A DNA stretch of 64,000 nt from Coriolopsis trogii (GCA_020543525.1 JAHYIO010000028.1:1240001-1304000), one strand, 5' to 3'. Counted from the stretch's first letter, positions 23,045 through 35,486 are shown. The notes: generated from the letters alone by a model not told the origin. Numbers and translations are program-made.

Positions 23045-23710
23045 TCTTGCTCTCGGCTCTGTAACTTTGTGAGATTGCAAAGTAAGCACAAATTGGCATG
23101 TTGAACGTATGTGGGCTCACTTCGGTATACACTAAGTATTGAAGAGGAGATGCTTCCCAGAAGCAGTGGAGAAAGAGCAATGTGAGAGGGATGGCGAACG
23201 ACTTACTGCAGTGCGCTCTATAAATCATCTACGTTGAGGGCACGCTGTCTCGATACGGTATTTCTTGTGGAGCTGCGGGAGGCATCGCCATCACAAAGAA
23301 GCGCATTGTTCTTCTGGTAGTGCGTTGCTGCAACTACATTGACACACGGGGCTGGTAACTCACAATCTTGCGGCATCAGGCACTCGTATGCCGCTGTGAT
23401 ATCTTGCCAACGCAGTATTGGTTGTAATAAGTCGAAGCATGTAGCTGGGATGACTCCTCAAGTGTCGGTTGTCATCTCATGAGAATATCCGCGAGCCAGA
23501 GAAAAAGAATTTGATGATCAGAAAGACTGAGAAGACAAGGTCGAACAATGCTCATTGCTGGAGGACAACGAGCAGACGACTCTCCGCGCGGCTCGGCGCC
23601 GGTGGCGTCACCTTGACGAGTGACCTGATTAGGCAAGTCTTATGGTTCACGCGTAACACAGATACATCCAGTACATTGCTCACCAATACATACTGCGTAC
23701 GCATGATATC
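23045..23710. other. Intergenic region with possible 5' exon of the LRR gene
   Basis: This contains an open minus-strand frame of about 70 codons between roughly 23450 and 23230 that could be an exon of the gene at 21614-23044. The rest is promoter and 3' end of the next minus-strand gene. No repeat was recognised. Confidence 0.35.
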
Positions 23711-25309
23711 CTAACAACCAACACGTGGAAGATGACATACGCAGGATGCTCGCTGAACCACCATCGTGCCTCTCCCGGTGTCTGGATTCGCGACTTTCAG
23801 AACATGGCCATCGGGTGGAAAGGCCCATGCTTCTGCTCCTAGCGCACCCAGACTAGTGTTTGGTAGTCGCAATACAACAGTGTCAATCTTAAGGCTATCC
23901 TCCATGGCTAGCCGGTCGATCAACTGTCCAATGCTTGCATGAGCGCGTGCCGCATAGTGGTCGGTACAGCATAGAGTGATGCTTGAGACCCAGAGACATA
24001 GGGGATCCAACTCAGTGTTGGGGTGCGCTGAGAGCGCGTTGGTAACATCGTCAACTATGGCATCACCTCCGAAGGACAGCTCGTGGATAGTGTCGGGGAG
24101 CTCGCGGAGGAACCCAATCCAGTCGGTATGGGCCAAGGCGATATCGGAATCATGGATATCGATGCGGCGCAAGGCGTTCGAGGGATAGAGAGCGAAGTTG
24201 TCCAGGCGTGTTAGGACGTAGAGGACGTTAGCAGCGAACCAAGGGATGCGGGTAGCGGCGATATTGGCCAAGTCGATCGTCCACCTATGGACGGACATGG
24301 ATTCCGTGTCGAAGTAGCCTTGCAGGCTGGCGATGCGATCCTTGGCGCGAATTACGAGACTTACACAGGAGGCCCTCGCCACGAGAGATGAAATTCCGTC
24401 TGTCCCTGGTAGTCTTAGGAGATTTTCCATGTCGTAGCAAAAATCACCGTCTTTGTCGTCGCGCAGATCCAAGGTGATGTGGAAAGTGGAGAAAGGCCTT
24501 CTTGAGAAAACGTGGAGGTCGAGATGAGACAGAAACGTCTGGATCGCCCGTGGTTCATCCACCAGCGATAAGCGTCGCAGTCGGGGCAAAGGCAAAACGA
24601 GGCGTTGCGACACACCATTGGGCCAGAAGTACGGTTCACTTGGTATGCTGTTCCCAAGGAAGAGTTCCTGGACATTCGGACAGCCTTTCAGCATATATAC
24701 GAAGTGCCATGATGCCGCGTTAGAACGACGCTGCACATCGCTGTGTAGATGGATGTTGGCGATCCCGAAGGATGGAACATCGCCGGCCTGTCTGACATAC
24801 ACTTTCCTTGACCACAGCTGGCGCAACCTCGGATACCTAGCATGGAACAACGATAGGACAATAGCAATGTGGCCTTCGTGTGTCTGATGGTCGAGTTCGA
24901 GTTCCAAACGCTTGAGTCTCGGGTAGGGGATTTGCAGTATCGTGTTGATCCTACCGAGATCCAAGCGCGAGAAACATACACCGAAGACAACGATACGTTG
25001 ACGATGCGGGAGCAGCTCAATATGAACAGCCGCCCACGATGACTCAATGGGAGGAATATCGTGGGTGTTCAAGTAGAGTTGGATGGGCTGCTGGCCCGAC
25101 CGGCGAAGAGCCATTCGAAACATAGGGAGGGACGCGTAATCGAAACTGAGGGTCCATAGTGTCGGCGCTCCAAGAGCAAGGGATCGCCATTTTCGGGAGA
25201 CGTCTACGACTTGAGCCCACTGGGCTAAGGGCGTGGACGTGGCACACCAATGAAAGACGCGAAGGACGATGTCATCCGCCAAATCGTTGCAACGAGTATG
25301 TTCGCTCAT
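23711..25309 (-). CDS. F-box protein
   Basis: This is a protein of about 532 residues in one exon and the third F-box/LRR-type gene in this window. Although the frame is open to 25525, the best start is the ATG at 25309 (MSEHTRCNDLADDIVLRVFHW), because it begins directly before the F-box. The F-box reads LADDIVLRVFHWC, then WAQVVDVSRKWRSLALGAPTLW and TLSFDYASL. Leucine-rich segments follow: YPRLKRLELELDHQ, YPRLRQLWSRKVYV, CPNVQELFLGNSI and LPRLRRLSLVDE. The C-terminus has a Cys/His cluster (RASCVCHLPRVGC), echoing the Cys tails of the other two. The family is inferred to act as SCF ubiquitin-ligase receptors; targets cannot be read. The gene at 21614 lies just before it in the same orientation, so a tandem family relation is plausible, but identity is too low to see by eye. 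Confidence 0.72.
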   Translation of the reverse strand: MSEHTRCNDLADDIVLRVFHWCATSTPLAQWAQVVDVSRKWRSLALGAPTLWTLSFDYASLPMFRMALRRSGQQPIQLYLNTHDIPPIESSWAAVHIELLPHRQRIVVFGVCFSRLDLGRINTILQIPYPRLKRLELELDHQTHEGHIAIVLSLFHARYPRLRQLWSRKVYVRQAGDVPSFGIANIHLHSDVQRRSNAASWHFVYMLKGCPNVQELFLGNSIPSEPYFWPNGVSQRLVLPLPRLRRLSLVDEPRAIQTFLSHLDLHVFSRRPFSTFHITLDLRDDKDGDFCYDMENLLRLPGTDGISSLVARASCVSLVIRAKDRIASLQGYFDTESMSVHRWTIDLANIAATRIPWFAANVLYVLTRLDNFALYPSNALRRIDIHDSDIALAHTDWIGFLRELPDTIHELSFGGDAIVDDVTNALSAHPNTELDPLCLWVSSITLCCTDHYAARAHASIGQLIDRLAMEDSLKIDTVVLRLPNTSLGALGAEAWAFPPDGHVLKVANPDTGRGTMVVQRASCVCHLPRVGC

Positions 25310-26077
25310 GGTCGCAATAAGCAAATACTGCCCACCGGGATGTAAGTTGTTACTCAGACATTGGAGACACAGAGTGATACTCACACAATTCAAAACTAGT
25401 ACCTCAGCACGAATACGCCGAGGAATGGCTGAGCCGTAGGGCCTAGCCTGGGGCGTCGTCTGAGTGGTCAAGGTGAAACTGTGAGCTCTCGACCGCGGTG
25501 TACACTGCCATGTTATTATAGGCATTGCACACTTCTAGCCACTGTGAAAGCAGGTCGGGACTAAAGGCGTGCAAGGTGTGTTCATCGTGGGCACAAGTCC
25601 GAGTCTTGTGCATCTTGCCTCGTTTGTGGATCGTTTGTGGTATCTATACTATCGAATGTGGTCCGAAAAGGTGATCTGTGAGTGAATAAAAGTCAAGGGC
25701 AACTGCACCCTTACACATCTGTGTTGATCATTGGACGAATGCCGTCTTGTATCTGAACATGGCGGGGTGGTCCATGACAAAGGCGAGTGCCAAGCGCTGG
25801 TTGCGGTCAGTGGGGACCGCAGTGAGGCCACCGCCGGCTGTCTCAGGCACACCGACAGGCTGAGAGCACCGGGCGTGTATTATTATATTCACCTTCATCC
25901 TATGCAGACAGAGCTCGCGAACGTCCGTTACAACAACCGAGAGCTACGTGCAGCAGGTAAGAACGACGATGTCCGCTTTACTTAGACTGCCCGTGCCACG
26001 TCTTAGGATGCGAGCGGTGTTCCCCGCTCCAGCCTCCTTCTCTTCATACCCCCATCTCCCTCATACACGGCCACACG
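25310..26077. promoter_or_regulatory. Divergent intergenic region between F-box gene and sedolisin
   Basis: Both flanking genes start from this region. The open frame of the F-box gene extends into it without an ATG context better than that at 25309. A pyrimidine-rich stretch at 26030-26075, just before the sedolisin start, fits a fungal 5' leader. Nothing else was seen. Confidence 0.45.
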
Positions 26078-28326
26078 ATGGTCGTCTCGACACGCCTCCT
26101 GGCACTCTCGCTCTTTACCTCTTTCTCTCTCTCTACTCCTCTTTCGTCCAAGTATTCACGAGATCTTCTTGTTCACGAATCGCGCGATGTTCTTCCTCTC
26201 GGTTTCTCTCTCGCCGGACCCGCTGCCCCGCAGACTCCCCTCAAGCTTCGTATCGCGCTTGCTCAAAACAGTCCCGATGCTATCGTCGACGCGCTATACA
26301 GTGTGAGCGACCCGACTAGTGGCAAATATCGCCAACACCTGTCCAAGTCCGAGGTCAGTAGTTCTGCTCTCAGAATGTCCAAGCTATCCGAGGCTACCCC
26401 ATGCGCTTCCCTGCCGTCATGCGCCTGTGACAATGCAATCTGGGTGTCAGCAACCTCGCGAGCGCACATTGGTGTTCCGCCCTCGCCGATGCATGGTTAC
26501 AGATGTCCAGAATGTTGACACTGACAGAGAGCGTCTGTAGGTTGAACAGCTCGTTGCTCCCAGCTCAGACAGTGTTTCCGCGGTAAACGCTTGGCTGAAA
26601 GAGCACGGTCTGACAGCCACTCCTCTGTCTCCCTCGGGTGACTGGTTGGAGGTGCAAGTCAATGTCAGCGAGGCCGACACCCTCCTTGCCGCCAAATTCA
26701 CCAAATTCACCCATTCTGACTCTGGCATTGAAGCGATTCGCACGCTCTCCTACTCTGTCCCTGCCGCTCTCAAGGGTCACATCGACCTCATTCATCCTAC
26801 CACTTCGTGAGTCTATCCATCGCCTCTGACATTTTCGGAGCGCCACTGACGTTGTGTGCTAGCTTCCCTGATCCCACCGTCGATCAGAACAGCGCTTTGG
26901 TCAAGAGGGCCCTCCATGCGCCGGTTGTTGCCCGTAGCAAGTCGTCAGCTTGCTCGAATGGCACGACTCCAGCGTGCTTGCAGAAGCTGTACAACATTCC
27001 GAAGACCCCCGCCAAGGTCTCCACCAACAAGCTCGCCGTCACTGGACGTTTCGGGAACAACGCTCACTACGACTGGCTTCAGGTGAGGTGCCATGCATCA
27101 TGCGAATGAGCGAACAAAGCGAGTGACGAGTATATGTAGGATTTCTTGAAGATGTTCCGTCCGGACATGGACTCCGCGACCAACTTCACTCTCACTCTTT
27201 TGGACGGCGGTAACAATGATCAAGACGTGCCCTCTGTCTCTGAAGGCGTGAGTGCTTAGTGAGATGACATATTCCGGGGTAGCTGACACAAGCTCTAGGA
27301 ACTTGACATTCAATACACCGTCGGGCTTGCGACCAACGTCCCAGTTGACTATGTGATGGTTGGCATCAAGTGGAACGACGACGGTCTGAACGGCTATCTG
27401 GATGAGATCAATCATCTGCTGTCCCTCGACAACCCACCTCAGGTGTTGACTACGAGCTACGGCTACGCCGAGACGAGCATGTCTTTCGCTCTTACCGAGT
27501 AGGCTCTCCCATCTTTCAGATTGCGAAGGGTCCGTCTGATGTGTTCCACAGCAAATTGTGCAAAGCTTACGCCCAATTGGGTGCTCGAGGCGTGTCTGTC
27601 TTCTTTGCGTCCGGAGACAGCGGCGTTGGATGTCAGAAAGGCAACTCGACGGCCTTCGCGCCCACCTTCCCTTCCAACTGCCCATAGTGCGTTGACCATC
27701 TATACTTGTCGTCTTGAACCATCCGCCTGACTCTGCTGGCCCCGTAGCGTCACCTCTGTCGGTGGCACGATCGGATCTGCCCCTGAGCAAGGCTGGCAAG
27801 GCTCATCCGGCGGGTTCTCGAACTACTACTCCCGCCCGTCCTACCAATCCTCCGCCGTGCGCACCTACCTCGCTAAGCTCGCCGCGTCCCCGCTTGCCAT
27901 CCCGACCGCCGGCAAGTTCAACGCGACGGGGCGCGCGTTCCCAGACGTGTCCGCGAAGGCGGACGACTTCCGCGTGTTCGAGGGGTCGCTCGCGAGCATC
28001 TGGGGCACGAGCGCGTCGAGCCCGACGTTTGCGAGCATCGTCGCGCTCATCAACGACCGGCTGGCGCAGAAGGGCAAGCCGCCGATGGGCTTCTTGAACC
28101 CGTGGCTGTACAAGACTGGCAAGGACGGGCTCACGGACATCACCGCGGGGAACAACTCGGTCGAGTGCAACGGCCAGACGGCTGGGTTCGAGGCGGTCGA
28201 AGGATGGGACCCGGTGCGTCTCTCCTGTTTCCGTGCTTGCGCCTTGCTCATGGTTCTGGATACGCTCAGGTCACTGGCCTCGGTACGCCCGACTTCAAGA
28301 AGCTGCTTGGGCTTGTCGGCCTTTGA
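26078..28326 (+). CDS. Sedolisin (S53) serine protease, tripeptidyl-peptidase-like
   Basis: This is a secreted acid peptidase that works at low pH outside the cell. The start at 26078 gives a signal peptide (MVVSTRLLALSLFTSFSLS). The pro-domain follows: LKLRIALAQNSPDAIVDALY, DPTSGKYRQHLSKSE, and after an intron VEQLVAPSSDSV and LEVQVNVSEADTLLAAKF. The catalytic domain begins near ACLQKLYNIPKTP. The catalytic Glu and Asp lie across an intron in SVSEG/ELDIQYTVG. The oxyanion Asp is in FFASGDSGVGC, and the catalytic Ser in WGTSASSPTFASI. The calcium-site region reads GWDPVTGLGTPDFKKLL. About 590 residues from roughly nine exons, normal for a tripeptidyl-peptidase-type sedolisin with its propeptide. 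Stop TGA at 28324-28326. All catalytic residues are present. Confidence 0.93.
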
Positions 28327-29724
28327 TATGGAGATGCGATGACATTGCTACTACTTGTTGTGTGATCTGGCGCGGTCCGCTTGCTCAAGGCGCATACCCC
28401 ATAAGCGGACTTTGTAGGCTGGGATGTGTGACATAGCTGGTCGGTTTCCTGGCATATCGAAACTATCTTGAGCTGATCGCCGATTCGAGCTTGTGCGGGA
28501 TAGGAGATCATTGGAGCCTGGGCACTGATTGCTGGGATGCCGGCGGTGACGTCCAAGAATCCAACTTTGTTTGCCTCATCGGGTCGATCTGGTGAATGTG
28601 ATGGTTGGGGCCTGGATGTAAGTGCTCGACTTGTGTTCCTCCCTGAACTTGTCCTATAGATCCTGTTCATACCGGTATCGTTACTGGATGAGGGAGGGAA
28701 CATGACGAGTGGTTGAACTTTCTTCCACCTGTGGCGATGCTTGCTCTTCCACATGGATGTCGAAGACCGCTGCATGATCTGGGCGAGAGACCTCTTCAGG
28801 CTAGTCTCCGTTACCGCGAGGTGGGAGAGTGACTACTGTCTTAGTTCGCGTTTAGCGGCCCACTCACCCGTACGGTCAGCACCTGCGACTTGCTCGGCAT
28901 GGGTGCATATGTTGTTGGCCATGCTGACGAGGACGACAGATGAGTCTGAAGTACTTAGCGTGGGGGAAAGCGCGAGGCAGGGCACGTTGTTGCCGCGCTA
29001 TCTGGCGTTCTGCGGAGGCCTAGGCCGGATAGGGGTGCTGGGCTGGAATGCTCCATTGCCGGTCGAAAGCAGTGCAGGGTGTAGTACCGTGGCGTGCCTC
29101 CACCACTCCCCGCGGTGGCGCGACGACACTGTCTGGGCTCTGGCCATCATTGGTGGTGGACGATGGCCGGGAGATTGATCAAGGGCTTTAGGTTCGAGAA
29201 GAACGGAGAGCTCTCGTGTGCTGCTCGCGGCGAGATACATGTCTTTGGGCCGAGCCGTGGGCGTTGCGAGCCATATCCATCTGCATTCTGCCCTATCGGC
29301 CGGCCGTCGATCGCTCTCTCGAGTCCGTCAGCCTCCGCGTCGAGCCCATGGCGAATGAACGCGAGCTGGCGACACAACAGGGGCTCGTCGTCCGGCCGAT
29401 CGACCCTGTTCGGATGGAGGCGTGCTGTCCGTGCGAGCCTCGTGCCCTGCGGTGCGTTGACTGAGTCTGGGGTCCACCGGATTCAAACTGCGGAGAGCGT
29501 CCGGCGGCGGACTCTGGATGTATCAATCCTTATCCCAGTCTCGCCTGCGCTCCATCTTGCTCCCGCTTTTGCCTTGTCCGCCTCCTCTGTCCTCCTCACT
29601 TCTCCTTCTCCTCCTCCATCCATCCTCTGCCAGGCTTGTTTCGGTCGCGCGTTTCTTGAGCCTGTTGTGTGATCCTGTTTCTTTCTCTCTCCATCTCTAG
29701 CTGAAGCGGCGGTTCGGTGCCCTC
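28327..29724. other. Intergenic region of 1.4 kb between sedolisin and RhoGAP
   Basis: This has open frames on both strands (for example 28266-28775 minus and 29094-29672 plus), but none has family motifs or convincing exons. The last 200 bases before 29725 are pyrimidine-rich (CTCCTCC-type runs), typical of a 5' leader. No RNA gene was recognised. Confidence 0.4.
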
Positions 29725-32563
29725 ATGTCGTGGCCCGTTCGTAGCCGCATGTTTCCGCCGCCGCTGTCATGTTCTGATCGTCTTCCGCCTCTTCGCGATG
29801 TGTTTGGCGACATGCCGGACCCGACCCGTTCGCAACATACGCAGAACAACAACGTCGACCACCCTTTCTCGGAGGCTGCTCTCCGCGCCGCACGGGCCCA
29901 TCTGCACTCACCCCCATTTTCGCCGCTCGGCCAGCACTGTGGGCCACTGCCGATGTCTCCCACCCACGTCGAACGCGTACCAGGCTGCTCTTCTGCTCCC
30001 GCCACCCCACACGTTAATAGAAGGTATCTCGGGGATTCAATCGACCTTCCTTCCTCGTCCCCTTCGACCTCGACGTTTTCGTACGCGCCAAGTGGGCGTC
30101 TCCCCATGTCAGCCTCGTTCGCCCACTCGAAGCTGAACGCGCTGCCCGCGGTGGACCTGGAACTCGATCGCCTTGCGCGCGCCTGCGGCCGGGCCCCCAC
30201 GTCGCTCTCGTTCTTGCCTTCGCGCGCGCATCAAGAGCCGGGAGAACACGAGCAGCCATGGGCCGAGTCCTCTCGTGCGCCGCGAAGATCTGCACTCCAC
30301 GAGCGCGGCGAGTCCGGAAGCACCTCTGCTTCTTGGGACTGTCCGCCGGACCTATGCGCTCCTTCTGCCGCCTGGGCTCTGCGTCCTCGCGCGCGCTCGG
30401 TTCGCGTCACGCCACGGCAATCGTCCCCCTTTGCGCTCTCGCGTCCGAGATCGACCTCGCAGCCCGCGTCCATTCCAATTTTTGCACCCAGCAGCCCGCA
30501 CGGGGTGTTGCGGTCCCTGAGGGACGTTCTGGACCGGGGCGGGGTGCAGCTCGACGATTGCCTGGACGTGCAACACGTTGTCGAGCGGTGGAGCGTCCTT
30601 CAGCGGGGCAATTCAAAACTGGGCCTGGATCCGTCCGACGGCGCTGGCGGACATCAGAGTACGTACTTTGTGTGTTCTTCGCGCGCGCACGCGCGAGACT
30701 TCGCGAACGTGTGGTCCGGTGCATGCTAACCATTGTCGGTGGTCTGCAGAGACGTTTGGCTCGCCCGTGTCCATCGCTGTCCGGTGCGCGTCCATGTTCA
30801 CAGTCCTGGGCGGCTACCGACACGAAGTCCCCTGGGTGGTTTACGCCTGCGTTGAAGAGCTGAATCGTACCGGTAAGTGGTTTGCATATCTGTGTCTGAG
30901 TTAGAGGACGCTCACAAATGATGTTCAGGTATCTACCAGCCTGGCCTGTTTCGCGCAGTGCCTCACCGCAAACGGCTGGAGAAGCTGATTGCGGACTTTG
31001 ACCTGCGACTGCCCTCCGCGGCGTCGTCACGGAACCCTCTGGACGCGTTCTGCCCACCCGTGGCCCCCACACCGTCAGTCACGCGTGCCTCGCTACGGAA
31101 AGAGTCAATGGCAGACATCTGCGCGCTGCTCAAGACGTATCTCGACCTCCTGCCCGAGCCGCTTCTGGACGAGACTCTGACTGCGGCGCTCCACCGTCTT
31201 TGTGTGGAGCCTGGCCTTCTTCGCGGGCACGATGAAGTCGACGCTGCAGCAGGAGAACCCTGCCCGAGCCCAAAGCCCGATCCTCGCACTGTCTCTCTGC
31301 ACTGCCCTGCACCCTCGTACGCGTGGTGTGCCTCTCCCTTGACGCCCTCGCGCCCACAAATCGCGCTACCCAAGACACCTAGCAGGAACCAGCGCGTGGC
31401 GCAGTCGCTCGACGCTACGCAGGCCGCGGTCGCACAGCACCTCCTTCGACTCGTGCCCCCGCCCCGCTGCGCGCTCCTCGCGTACCTCCTCGCGTTCTTC
31501 ACCCAGCTCCCGCTCTGCCCGGACAACGGCATGACGTTCGAGGACGTCGCACGCATGTTTGGGCGCGCGCTGGCGGGGGGAAGTGTAGGAGAACGCGAGG
31601 CGGTGCTGCTGTGGCTGCTTGAGCATTGGGCATGCCTTTCCGACGGGCTGTTCGACCTCGGAAGCGGGGAAGGGGCGGACTCGGTGGACGACGTGGACAG
31701 CTCGCCGCCCATGGCGTTCTCGTCGACCTTTTCGCCATCGCCCCCTGTCTCTCCCCCGAGCGCGAGCGCGAGTCCAGACACGACCCCGAAGCTGGGCTGG
31801 GCGATGGAAGGCGTGGAGAGCGAGGAGGGCGCGGGGGAGAAGGGGCCGTTTGTGGGGATGCTGCAGATCCAGGCGCCCATGTTCTACTCGCGGCCGCATT
31901 CGACCTCCATCTCTTCGGACGGGGCGGAGTCGGTCGCGAGCGTGTCGACGGGGGAGAGCGAGGAGCCGTCTCCGGGCGTGTGTACGCCGGGCGGCGCGGA
32001 GGGTGGCTTTGGAGCTGGCGATGCTGCGTGCGCGGTTCGGGAGCACGAGATGGACTGGGAGTCGGAGGCAGCGGGTATGCGTAAGTCATCCACGATGGCT
32101 CGCCTAGCGATACGGAATTGACACACGATCGCTTGCAGACGCGCACCACCCAGATTCTGTTTGGTCGGGAAGAGAGGTTCCCGACGAGAGCATGCACGAG
32201 CCAATGTGTGAGCGCTCCTTGCACTGAGTCTTTCGTGGAGGCGACGACTAACATCATATGGATCACGCAGACGAGCACGCAAAGTCATCGACCATGCTGG
32301 ATGGCGATGGTGCGGACTGGTACTCGCACTATACACCACGGAAGGGACTGCTCAAAGCGCGCTTGGGCACACGGCGCCCTTCTTCGATCAGGAGCGGCAG
32401 CCGGTCACCTCAACTATCTGCATTCGAGCTTCACGCCGTCGACGCTGGCCATCATCAATACGGACGCCCAGGGCATAGTAAGGACATGTACTCCCGGACG
32501 TCGGCCAACAGGGACGCGGCGGACGTGACGCCCCCATATCGTCCTTGTGCCGGCGCATTCTGA
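29725..32563 (+). CDS. Rho-type GTPase-activating protein
   Basis: This is a regulator that speeds GTP hydrolysis by Rho-family GTPases, acting in polarity and cell-wall control. The start at 29725 (MSWPVRSRMFPPPLSC) opens a disordered Pro/Ser-rich stretch of about 330 residues. The RhoGAP domain begins in the exon at about 30750, FGSPVSIAVRCASMF and VPWVVYACVEELNRT. It continues after an intron as GIYQPGLFRAVPHRKRLEKL, where the Arg in LFR sits at the arginine-finger position. Then come DICALLKTYLDLLPEPLL, AVAQHLLRLVPPPRCALLAYL and GMTFEDVARMFGRALAG, matching later helices of the domain. A segment of about 70 residues rich in Pro and Ser interrupts the domain and could be a variable loop or a retained intron. 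The C-terminal 300 residues are acidic and Ser-rich. About 870 residues. Exon joins after 32080 are less certain. Confidence 0.82.
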
Positions 32564-33181
32564 GTTTCCTGCATTGAACCCCATTGTTCTCGTTATCATC
32601 CTCCATGTTTTCGTCGCATCTGTTCCAACGATTCAGTATCATCGCATGTCTCTCAATCTACATAGATGTCTGGATGTATTTATCCACGTGGCCCGCGTAT
32701 TTTGCACTGTGCTCTCCAACCATATACACGAGATCATCCTGGTCCTGCGCGAATGTGATTCTTATGCGTCGCAGATGCTTCGACACGAGCTGTGTCTTTT
32801 GCGTTTGATGTCACCCAAGTTACGGACTATTCGAGTTTGGCTCGAATTCTGGAAGGGAAACGTCCTCGGCATTGCAGCGCTGAACTTATGACGTCATTTC
32901 CGAGCCCGTGAAGGTTCGTCTGAAGGATAGCCTAGGAAGATCGCGTAGGTAGACTCACGTATCGTGAATGGCATGCGACAATATGATTTCCCCTGATACT
33001 TATAAGAGACAGAGACAAGAGGTAAACGGAGCTAGAGACACAAACAGAGAGGCCAGCTAATATACTTTTGTCTTTTTCATGCTGTTTAGTCGGTTTAGTC
33101 ATGTTATGGTTTTTTTCGTGAGTTTCGTCGTTTTGTATTCCTTTGTGTTGTTTGTCGCTTTCATGCTTTTTTGTTTTCTTT
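32564..33181. other. Convergent intergenic region between RhoGAP and kinase copy B
   Basis: Both flanking genes end here. The last 130 bases (33050-33181) are very rich in T on the plus strand, probably the kinase 3' end in A-rich orientation. Frames at 32547-32891 and 33079-33288 look accidental. Confidence 0.45.
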
Positions 33182-35486
33182 CTATGCCAAGAGGTCGACG
33201 TTCCGATTTGCTCGACGCTTCACCGTCTTCACACCTCGCAGGGTGCGGCGCATCCCTGAGAGGAACTCCGGATCGTTTGTCATTGTAGTGGGGGGAAGGG
33301 GAGGACTCGGAGCCGGGGTATGGATCGAGGGCGTGAACGAGATCTTGTCCTTCTGGTGGGTCTCGGAGACTCCGCTCACAGCGGTCGTGGCGGTCGCGTT
33401 CGACGCGCACAGAGTAGGCGAGGGGGCGTACGACCGGGGCAGGGGCGCGAGGAACGGAGGGGACTTCTCAGCAGGAACGGAGGGCAGGGCGGGCGTCACG
33501 AACATGGCAGACAGCGCGGCGGGGACGTTGGGCGTGGAGAGGATCATCGGCGAGGGCTGGCCGGCCGTACGGGGCTCCTGCTTCTTCCATGTGGCGCGGT
33601 TCTTGCGAAGCGATTTCTTGGGGTCCGCCACCGGTCCAGTAATGAGAGCAGGAGACGACCACTCGTACCACCAGTGAGGGGCTTCGCCGGCGGCATGCTC
33701 AGTGCCGAACTGGATATCCTCGACTCCGACGTCCTGTGGGAGCATTCGTGAGACAGTTTGTCACAAGACGAAGAGAGGACGGCGTACGGGTTGAAAGCTA
33801 GAGCCTACTTGGTTGGGACGCTGCTCCTGACGCATCGCGAGCGCCTTCCAATCACTGGAAGAGAGACACTGAGTACACTACGCTCAACAGGAGATTATGG
33901 CACGTACATGGGAGCAAACCAGGGGTGGGCCTTTATCTCCTCCAAGGAGGGACGACGTGCGGGGTCCTTCTCCAGCATCTGTGAATCGCGTTAGCAAGCT
34001 TCTCTGTTGCCTTTCTCGTCCCACGCACCATGCACAGCAGATCATGAGCAGGGGCCTCAACGTCGTCGTCGACCTCGACAGCCCGCGTCATAGTAAGCTC
34101 GTAGACCACACGGCGGTCGCGGTTCGACCCAATCCCGAACGGAAGCTACACAAGCCTCGTGAGTATGATCGTCTTCGGGTGGTGAAGACGGACACATACC
34201 CTGTCGCATAGCGTCTGGTATACAACGACCCCGAGGCTGAAGATGTCTGCCGCGTACGAGTACAGTACGCCTTGGAGTTGCACCTCAGGCGCCGTGTATC
34301 CCTGCGTGCCACAGACGCGGTTGGTCACGTCCCCTGCGTCGCTCGAGACGAGATCTGCGCTAGAGCGGAGTTTCCACTCGTCCCTCAACCTCCAAGGCTG
34401 TTTCTCGTCCGCGAGATCATACGCCCGCGCGAAGCCAAAGTCGCTGTATACCAAGTTGCCATCCGAGTTGACGAGGATGTTGGCAGGCTTGATGTCGCGA
34501 TGGATGATACGCCTCTTGTGGAGTTCCTCGAGCCCAAGCACCTGACATGGTGGTGAGTGGGGGACAATGTGGAAGAAAAAATGACTTACCAGCTGGGCTG
34601 CGAGGTTCCTTGCCTCGAAGTTGCTCAGCTTCCCGCGCCGATGCAGTCTCTTCGCAAGATCTCCAGCGCAGTACGCGTCCTATACCATCGTCAGTCACGT
34701 CCATTGGAGAAATATACACCGAGAGGCATACCGTAAGGAGATAGAAGTACTCGCTGTCCTCAAAGCTGCCCCGCAGCTGCAGGAACCACGGGCTCCCGAC
34801 GAGAGTCTTCAAGATCGCCTGCTCCTGGAACGCAAACGCGAGGTCGTTCCCTTTCATCGCGCTCTTCCTCATCGCCTTCAGCGCATACAGCAATCCGTTC
34901 CGAGCGTACTGCACGAGCATGACCGTTCCCTGCCCTCCAGACCCAATCACTTGGAAGACACGGAAGTCAGCCATCGAAAGCTTGGGACCGGTGGCTGACT
35001 GGGGAGAGAGAATACGAGACGCCGCAGTGAGCTTCAGGTCGGAGACGGGCACGAAATGGGACGTGGTCTGGAGCGTAGACGGCGCCGGGCTTCTGCGGCT
35101 GTCAACGAGGGTGGAGGTACCGGACGCTCCGAGCGGCGGAGTTGGGCACAAGTGCTCGACGTGGCAAGCCATCTGTGTGATAATTTCAGTGTCTGTTGGC
35201 GAGAGCAAGGATCGCGACACATACCATATCGCCGGTCTCGTCGAACAACATCCGAACGTGTACGTCAGCCTGCGGGGGTACCTGCTTGCTAGCGTCGACG
35301 ACGACTTGGACTGCTTCTATGGTCTGCATAACATTCTATCAATACCATACTACCAATGAGAATTTGAAGAAGACTCACCAGCTTGTCCGAGTACTCGGGA
35401 GTCGCGTCGCCCGTGACCGCGACAGTGGGAATGTCTGCACGGGCGTTTTGGGGTTTGAGGAAACCGAAGAGCTTATCGAAGAACAT
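33182..35486 (-). CDS. Serine/threonine protein kinase, copy B of inverted pair
   Basis: This is a full-length paralogue of the kinase at 19069-21388, in opposite orientation. The start at 35486 reads [19 protein letters not shown], then [15 protein letters not shown], nearly the same as copy A. The extension continues [20 protein letters not shown] and [20 protein letters not shown]. Kinase motifs: glycine loop [13 protein letters not shown], lysine in [31 protein letters not shown], and [13 protein letters not shown]. The DFG-to-APE segment again has about 53 residues with [18 protein letters not shown]. The tail repeats the pattern [53 protein letters not shown], ending with TAG at 33182-33184. 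Intron positions appear shared. The APE region differs from copy A (GYTAPE against SHMAPE), so the copies may have different activation or substrate rules. Confidence 0.87.

Noticed and set aside
30258..31072. Overlapping long frames on both strands within the RhoGAP gene
   Set aside because: They disagree with the RhoGAP domain frame and lack motifs.
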